A DNA stretch of 10,954 bases. Origin: an uncultured Flammeovirgaceae bacterium (GTDB lineage Bacteria > Bacteroidota > Bacteroidia > Cytophagales > Cyclobacteriaceae). Below are positions 6,796 to 10,954 of the stretch, piece after piece. Position 1 is the first letter of the stretch. Every line of letters begins with the position of its first letter. Position numbers and translations under genes: made by a program. The notes under the pieces were generated by a model. The model did no database searches and was not told the origin of the DNA. It saw only the letters and a list, made by a program, of their open reading frames with translations. The stretch spans positions 1 to 10,954 of the forward strand of contig CAKZPJ010000459.1 of the NCBI GenBank assembly GCA_937138955.1, written 5' to 3'.

Positions 6796-8385
6796 TTAGC
6801 TGGTTGGTTCTTGCGTCAACTTCCCATTGACAAGCCTAAAGATACGAAGTGGATTTTCATTCTTCAAAGCCTGAGGTAACCCATTTTGGGGGAAATTTTG
6901 GTAAGAAATAGGTCGGGTAAAGCGTTTTATGGCTAAAGTCCCTACCGATGTAGTTCTAGAGTCAGTCGTAGCGGGATACGGACCACCGTGCACCATGGAG
7001 TGGCAGACTTCTACCCCAGTAGGAAATCCATTAACCAACAAACGCCCAACTTTGCGCTCTAATATAGCTACTAGGTCAGCGTATTCCTCTAAGTCACGAT
7101 CAGTAGCATGTAACGTAGCCGTAAGATGCCCTTCCAGATTTTTGGCTACCTCCAGCATTTCGTTTTTAGATTGAGCTGTTACATGTAAGCTAGAAGGCCC
7201 AAATACTTCATCGGATAACTCAGAATTAGTCAAAAACCTTTGAGCACTGGTACTAAATATCTGACCTTCAGCAGCCGTAGCTGCATCAGATCGTTGGCTA
7301 GTGGCTACGGTAGCAACTTCTTCGATCTGGCTCATTTGGTTAACAGCGCTTTGGTACACTTCACTAATTTGGTTGGTGAGCATAGCACCCGTCGATAAAC
7401 TGCTTAATGACTGCTCGGCTACTTTTAAAAACTGGGTAGTCTCTTCCGAATTCATACTGACCAATACTCCCGGATTGGTGCAAAACTGTCCGACACCCAG
7501 TGTTAGTGAGCCCACCCAGCCTTCAGCAATTTTATCTGAGCGTTGTTTCAAAGCTTCGGGTAACACAAATACCGGATTAATGCTCCCCATTTCGGCATAC
7601 ACCGGAATCGGTTCATCTCGTTGATTAGCTGCATCAAACAACGCTTTACCCCCACGAAACGAACCCGTAAAGCCAATTGCTTTGATTAGCGGATGCTGCA
7701 CAATTCCCATCCCTACTTCTACCGACTTTCCCTGCACTAGTGAGAATGTTCCTGCGGGCATACCACTGGATTCTACTGCTTGGGCAATTGCCCTTCCTAC
7801 TAATTCTGATGTACCCGGATGTGCCGGATGGCCTTTTACTACTACGGTGCAACCCGCCGCTAAAGCTGAAGCAGTATCACCTCCGGCTATCGAGAACGCT
7901 AACGGAAAGTTACTGGCTCCAAATACTCCCACCGGGCCCAAGGCAATCTGCATTTGCCGAATGTCCGGTTTAGGAAGCGGCTGACGATCCGGCATGGCTG
8001 TATCGATGCGAGCGTCTACCCAAGTGCCATCACGCAACAGCTCAGCAAATAGCTTGAGTTGATTAACAGTGCGGCCCCGTTCGCCAGTTAGACGCCCCAT
8101 TGGTAAGCCCGTCTCTTGGTGACAAAGCTCCAGCAGAGTATCGCCCAGATTCATAATTTCTTCGCCAATCTTATCCAGAAAATCAGCTCGTTCCTGATCG
8201 GACTTTTTACGATAGATGACGAACGCTTCTTCGGCTTTCTGTACCGCTCGGTCTATTTCTTCGGCCGTAGCTTCAACGAACTCAGTGGCTAACTGCTCAC
8301 CGGTAGCTGGATTTTTAGCGTAGAAAGTGTCACTACCTGACTTCGTTAGGTTATTAGCAATAATTTGATTTCCGGTGGTTTGCAT
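6796..8385 (-). CDS. Alpha-ketoglutarate semialdehyde (2,5-dioxovalerate) dehydrogenase
   Basis: This aldehyde dehydrogenase superfamily member (529 residues) oxidises alpha-ketoglutarate semialdehyde to alpha-ketoglutarate with NAD(P)+, the last step of non-phosphorylating pentose, hexarate or hydroxyproline breakdown. Family signatures are GASNFPLAFSIAGGDTASAL (156-175, catalytic Asn159), VVVKGHPAHPG (181-191, cofactor-binding Lys184), GFTGS (238-242), YAEMGSINPVF (263-273, general-base Glu265), GVGQFCTNPG (297-306, catalytic Cys302) and EVFGP (393-397). The 'KGHPAHPGTSE' and 'EMGSINPVF' variants are typical of the KGSADH branch rather than of succinate-semialdehyde or general ALDHs. All catalytic residues are present. 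The keto-acid dehydratase at 9049-9885, which makes its substrate, lies upstream on the same strand beyond a TA-like pair. The subfamily is assigned by recognition and not by a tree. Confidence 0.93.
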   Translation of the reverse strand: MQTTGNQIIANNLTKSGSDTFYAKNPATGEQLATEFVEATAEEIDRAVQKAEEAFVIYRKKSDQERADFLDKIGEEIMNLGDTLLELCHQETGLPMGRLTGERGRTVNQLKLFAELLRDGTWVDARIDTAMPDRQPLPKPDIRQMQIALGPVGVFGASNFPLAFSIAGGDTASALAAGCTVVVKGHPAHPGTSELVGRAIAQAVESSGMPAGTFSLVQGKSVEVGMGIVQHPLIKAIGFTGSFRGGKALFDAANQRDEPIPVYAEMGSINPVFVLPEALKQRSDKIAEGWVGSLTLGVGQFCTNPGVLVSMNSEETTQFLKVAEQSLSSLSTGAMLTNQISEVYQSAVNQMSQIEEVATVATSQRSDAATAAEGQIFSTSAQRFLTNSELSDEVFGPSSLHVTAQSKNEMLEVAKNLEGHLTATLHATDRDLEEYADLVAILERKVGRLLVNGFPTGVEVCHSMVHGGPYPATTDSRTTSVGTLAIKRFTRPISYQNFPQNGLPQALKNENPLRIFRLVNGKLTQEPTS

Positions 8386-8444
8386 AGGTTTATATTTTCT
8401 AAATTAACTTCTTGTATTCACAGTTTCTTCTAACGGGTTACCAT

Positions 8445-8792
8445 CTAGAAGTTGTGTTTACTAATCTCAACCATAAAACTTTCGCTACCCTCATCTAAAG
8501 ACTTTAAAGTGTCAATATGCTGTTCAATTACCGCAATTAGTTCAGCATTTGATACATTCCCTAAGTTTACTCTTACAAGTTTCTTAGGTGTATTATTGAT
8601 TAATAAGGTATTACGAAAGTCTTGATCCTTGGTGATCAGGATTTGAGCATTTTGATCGGCATACTCACAGATGGCTTCGTCTTTAGTATTCCACTTATTC
8701 AAAATGTTATTTACGTGCTCTGATTGAAATCCAATTTCCTGGATTTTCTTTGATAGCTTGATGGATCTATGAACATCGCAGAGAAACCTCAT
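8445..8792 (-). CDS. DUF5615-type PIN-like protein (putative toxin)
   Basis: 115 residues resembling the DUF5615 (PIN-like, Mut7-C-related) family, proposed RNase toxins paired with DUF433 proteins. It starts MRFLCD with Asp6 in the conserved 'FLxD' position. It has K37-D38-E39 before a helix (36-44), then ILITKDQDF (51-59) with acidic Asp56 and Asp58, and VNLGNVSNAELIAVIE (75-90), equivalent to the usual 'LGNxSxxEL' block. The acidic residues needed for a PIN-type metal site therefore look intact, so it may be active. The start ATG overlaps the upstream DUF433 stop (ATGA), showing translational coupling. Four sampled 60-base lines inside the gene have only 19-21 G+C, lower than most of the flanking enzyme genes, which suggests transfer. 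Toxin activity is inferred from family and pairing. Confidence 0.85.
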   Translation of the reverse strand: MRFLCDVHRSIKLSKKIQEIGFQSEHVNNILNKWNTKDEAICEYADQNAQILITKDQDFRNTLLINNTPKKLVRVNLGNVSNAELIAVIEQHIDTLKSLDEGSESFMVEISKHNF

Positions 8793-9022
8793 TCGTTGGT
8801 TAACGACAAGGTTTCACCAGAAACAGAAAGACGAGAAAAATTTATGCAAGCGTAAATATCATCAATTTCAAGTTCATAATGATCTCTTACGATCTCATCA
8901 GGAGTCATTCCCGAACCCAGCATATCTAGAATCATTTCAACTGGCCATCTCATTCCTCTGACTATTGGTTTACCATGACATACTTCTGGTTCAATAGTTA
9001 TACGATCAACTTGCGTGTTCAT
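8789..9022 (-). CDS. DUF433 family protein (putative antitoxin / DNA-binding)
   Basis: 77 residues, the normal length for the family. The DUF433 signature is clear: DRITIEPEVCHGKPIVRGMR (6-25), then WPVEMILDMLGSGMTPDEIV (26-45) forming the winged-helix-like recognition region, then DDIYACINF (54-62). Family members sit directly before DUF5615 PIN-like genes and are thought to be antitoxins that also repress the pair. Its TGA overlaps the next ATG by 4 nt. The start at 9022 lies 26 nt after the dehydratase stop with an AT-rich leader. There is no full TAnnTTTG promoter in that gap, so it may be read from the dehydratase promoter. Confidence 0.87.
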   Translation of the reverse strand: MNTQVDRITIEPEVCHGKPIVRGMRWPVEMILDMLGSGMTPDEIVRDHYELEIDDIYACINFSRLSVSGETLSLTNE

Positions 9023-9048
9023 ATTTTAAAGATACTAAAAGGTTCACA

Positions 9049-9885
9049 TTATTCAACTGTATTAGTCAGCGTACCGATTGGTTCAATGGTAATATTAATC
9101 TCGTCTCCAGATTGTAAAGTGAAATTGTTCTCTGGAATAATACCGGTACCAGTCATCAAATAACAGCCATTCAGAAAGTCCATTTCTCGGTACAGGTAGC
9201 TGACCAGATCATTAAATTTTCGTTTAATTTGATTGACCTGAGTTTCACCCCGGAAAGCCACTTCTCCACCCCGCCGAATGGTTAAATGAATTTCAGCATC
9301 TTCCGAAAAAGGTTGGTCGGTAACGTAAAGACACGGGCCAATGGCGCAGCTTCCTCGGTAGCTTTTTGCCTGGGGTAAATACAGCGGATTCTCACCTTCT
9401 ATACTTCGAGAACTCATATCATTGCCAATGGTATAGCCCTGAATAGTTCCTGATGAATTGATAAACAACGTTAGTTCTGGCTCTGGTACATCCCACTTAG
9501 AATCTTTTCTAATTCGTACCTGATCACCGTGCCCGACCGTCCGATAGGCAGTAGCCTTAAAAAATAGTTCAGGGCGGTCAGCATCGTATACTCGGTCGTA
9601 AAAACTACCCCCTCCGGCTTCTTTGGATTCTTCCATCCGGGCATCACGACTGCGGTAGTAAGTCACCCCAGATGCCCAAACCTCTTGCTGCCCAATAGGC
9701 GGCAAAAGATTACTATGGAGTAGTTCTGATCCATCTTTTAGCTCCTCCCATTTCGTAAACTGTTCGTCTATCTTCTGAAGTAGATTATCCTGGTTGACCA
9801 ACTCGTCCCACGCTAATTCAGTATTCAAAAAATAACGATCCTGATGATAGAGCAGTATCCCCTGAGGTGTTTGATATAATTTCAT
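9049..9885 (-). CDS. FAH-family 2-keto-3-deoxy-pentonate dehydratase (KdaD-like)
   Basis: 278 residues of the fumarylacetoacetate hydrolase fold. The sequence matches the branch that dehydrates 2-keto-3-deoxy-D-arabinonate/xylonate or L-arabinonate to alpha-ketoglutarate semialdehyde. Seen: [19 protein letters not shown] (69-87), [17 protein letters not shown] (95-111), [18 protein letters not shown] (123-140), with the divalent-metal ligands expected at Glu135, Glu137 and Asp156, [20 protein letters not shown] (150-169) and GSCAIGPC (178-185). The catalytic lysine candidates K110 and K130 are present. Databases often call such proteins 2-hydroxyhepta-2,4-diene-1,7-dioate isomerase, but the dehydrogenase at 6796-8385 supports a sugar-acid role. 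An open frame extends upstream to an ATG at 9954, but the family N-terminus is MKLYQTPQG at 9885 and a good promoter lies within the extension. The sugar stereochemistry cannot be read from the sequence. Confidence 0.9.
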   Translation of the reverse strand: MKLYQTPQGILLYHQDRYFLNTELAWDELVNQDNLLQKIDEQFTKWEELKDGSELLHSNLLPPIGQQEVWASGVTYYRSRDARMEESKEAGGGSFYDRVYDADRPELFFKATAYRTVGHGDQVRIRKDSKWDVPEPELTLFINSSGTIQGYTIGNDMSSRSIEGENPLYLPQAKSYRGSCAIGPCLYVTDQPFSEDAEIHLTIRRGGEVAFRGETQVNQIKRKFNDLVSYLYREMDFLNGCYLMTGTGIIPENNFTLQSGDEINITIEPIGTLTNTVE

Positions 9886-9914
9886 AAGCTTTGCGTTAGC
9901 ATATTGAGTATTAG

Positions 9915-9945
9915 CAAATTTAGCTCCATTGGTAAGCAATGCAAA
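9915..9945 (-). promoter_or_regulatory. Bacteroidota promoter of the dehydratase gene, with a palindrome in its spacer
   Basis: Minus-strand reading gives TTTG (9945-9942), a 19-nt spacer, then TAAATTTG (9922-9915). This is an exact match to the Bacteroidota -33/-7 pattern at its usual spacing. The predicted start of transcription is near 9908, leaving a leader of about 20 nt to the ATG at 9885. The spacer contains the palindrome CATTG-GTAAG-CAATG (9927-9941), which directly abuts the -33 box and could be a repressor operator. Confidence 0.72.
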
Positions 9946-10049
9946 TATAGGCAAGCCCTAAGAATAGGCATTGGAATACGGAAAATGCTGATTGGAAACA
10001 GCAGTATTGTTTAGTCAATTACCCTATTTGAATGGTAGCATCACCCTAC

Positions 10050-10078
10050 TTTGCCGGTTGTCAATACTACTAGATTTG
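10050..10078 (+). promoter_or_regulatory. Candidate Bacteroidota promoter of the S41-like peptidase gene
   Basis: TTTG (10050-10053), a 17-nt spacer and TAGATTTG (10071-10078) match the -33/-7 consensus, with the spacer at the short end of the usual range. The distance to the ATG at 10114 leaves a leader of about 30 nt that is A-rich just before the start (ATTTAAAATG). The promoter points away from the dehydratase promoter, as expected in a divergent region. Confidence 0.6.
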
Positions 10079-10113
10079 TTTACTTTACAACTAGCAACCT
10101 AAAACTATTTAAA

Positions 10114-10954
10114 ATGAAGCTCTTCAAAGCTCTTGTTTTACAAACTCTATTTGTACCTTTTACTTACCAACTTCAGGCTCAAACAATTATTAACCCTGGT
10201 TTCGGTAGAGGAGAGAGCGATAGTACATTCGCCGTAGGCTGGTATACCAATCAAAGTGAAACCCGGGCTTCGCTGGAACTGATGGGGGGTGATCAAAATC
10301 CAGCGGCAAAAATCACCCCTTCCGATAATCGGATGAAAAGTATCCGGCAGGATATTAATATTAATGTCAGTGAGTTTACTAAATATCGACTTACAGCTAA
10401 GATAAAAACAGATAGCATAAGTGGTAAGCGATCTAAAGTATACCTATTGGTTAATCTGTACGATGACCAAGGTTTTCAAGTAAACTACGCCAACAACAGC
10501 ACTCAAAATCTCAAAGAAATTCCGAACTGGACTAGTTTCTCAATTGATTTTTTCGCCCCACCTAATGCCATAAAGCTCAGAATTGGTGGAACTATGGTGG
10601 GCAAAGATTCGGGAACAGTATGGTTTGATGACTTTGAACTGGATCAGTTGCCCTATGAACCCAACGAAATTCAGCTTTCTGTAACTGCCGAAAACTACAT
10701 TCAGGAAGTGGTAGATATTATGCGGGAGAAAGCTTTGCATAAAGAAAAGTTAGATTTTGAAAGCATTCACCAACTAATGCAAATTGAAGCTAATGGAGCC
10801 AAGACTCCGGAAGATACTTATCCGGCAATTTCTAAGGGATTGAGATTACTCAATGATGGTCATTCCTTCTTACAGACGGCTGAACAAATCAAGAAATCGT
10901 TAGGCGTAGATACTATCGATGTAGAAGAGCTCCAGAAAAGCCCCCTTTCCCACA
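10114..10954 (+). CDS. Secreted S41-like peptidase with N-terminal beta-sandwich domain (gene runs off the right edge)
   Basis: 280 codons are visible and the frame is open to the last base. The signal peptide MKLFKALVLQTLFVPFTYQLQA is probably cleaved after A22 (before QT). Residues ~25-175 start with INPGF and contain GWYT and TVWFDDFEL. This is the usual look of a CBM4/9-like or galactose-binding jelly-roll domain. From ~187 (QLSVTAENYIQEVVDIMREKAL) the sequence follows the N-terminal region of S41 (tricorn / C-terminal-processing) peptidases: a helical stretch with 'HKEKLDF..IHQ', then EDTYPAISKGLRLLNDGHSF (about 233-252), where the DGHS motif is characteristic. The catalytic Ser/Lys part lies beyond the window, so activity cannot be judged. 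The likely role is cleavage of exported peptides. It is divergent from the sugar-acid unit, with no evident link. The reading frame was translated by hand. Confidence 0.8.
   Translation, partial: MKLFKALVLQTLFVPFTYQLQAQTIINPGFGRGESDSTFAVGWYTNQSETRASLELMGGDQNPAAKITPSDNRMKSIRQDININVSEFTKYRLTAKIKTDSISGKRSKVYLLVNLYDDQGFQVNYANNSTQNLKEIPNWTSFSIDFFAPPNAIKLRIGGTMVGKDSGTVWFDDFELDQLPYEPNEIQLSVTAENYIQEVVDIMREKALHKEKLDFESIHQLMQIEANGAKTPEDTYPAISKGLRLLNDGHSFLQTAEQIKKSLGVDTIDVEELQKSPLSH

Noticed and set aside
6929..7984. Several plus-strand frames of 77-107 residues (6929-7174, 7301-7624, 7682-7984, 7740-7973)
   Set aside because: All lie opposite the well-supported dehydrogenase gene and show no recognisable domain.
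9886..9954. 23-residue N-terminal extension of the dehydratase from ATG 9954
   Set aside because: It overlaps a consensus promoter for the same gene and is absent from the family N-terminus as I know it.
9955..10049. Possible small RNA or hairpin (TGCTG ... CAGCA near 9985-10002)
   Set aside because: The stem is only five pairs, with no terminator-like T run and no promoter clearly driving it.
10540..10740. 66-residue minus-strand frame
   Set aside because: It is antisense to the S41-like gene, whose sense translation has clear domain features.

Overview
The window looks like a chromosomal stretch from a member of the Bacteroidota, most likely a marine or environmental Cytophagales-type organism. 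Four things point there. Upstream regions carry the Bacteroidota promoter pattern (TTTG, about 17-19 nt, TAnnTTTG). Start codons have A-rich leaders rather than strong Shine-Dalgarno sites. Signal peptides end in A-Q. One protein family (4190-5443) is one I recall from Bacteroidota, where it is usually annotated as 'asparagine synthetase B'. This placement is inference, since no rRNA or marker gene is present.

Left part (1-4127): the acetate/acetyl-phosphate pathway. The 5' part of ackA (acetate kinase, minus strand) runs off the left edge, and pta (phosphate acetyltransferase, 700 aa, minus strand) lies at 2025-4127. These two genes are commonly adjacent. Here they are separated by a plus-strand gene (620-1969) for a secreted, very acidic protein. 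It has two copies of a ~91-residue domain joined by a ~195-residue Glu/Thr/Ala-rich, LEA-like helical linker. This is the most novel-looking protein in the window. A hairpin terminator at 1989-2020 serves the convergent 620-1969 and pta genes.

Middle part (4190-9885): a compact minus-strand gene series. In transcription order it is: a FAH-family 2-keto-3-deoxy-pentonate dehydratase (9885-9049), a DUF433/DUF5615 toxin-antitoxin-like pair (9022-8445), an alpha-ketoglutarate semialdehyde dehydrogenase (8385-6796), a predicted outer-membrane beta-barrel protein (6787-5504), the conserved secreted protein misnamed asparagine synthetase B (5443-4190), then pta. The dehydratase and dehydrogenase are the last two steps of the non-phosphorylating (Weimberg-type) oxidation of a pentose to alpha-ketoglutarate. 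The AT-rich TA-like pair sits between them and looks like an insertion into that unit. A good Bacteroidota promoter with a CATTG-N5-CAATG palindrome inside its spacer lies just before the dehydratase start. It fixes the start at 9885 and suggests regulation of the sugar-acid unit.

Right part (9886-10954): a 228-nt divergent intergenic region with promoters on both sides, followed by the 5' part of a plus-strand gene for a secreted protein. This protein has a beta-sandwich (CBM-like) N-terminal region followed by the start of an S41-type peptidase domain, and it is cut by the window edge. I saw no rRNA or tRNA gene, CRISPR array, insertion sequence or riboswitch. No gene-free stretch exceeds 300 bases.
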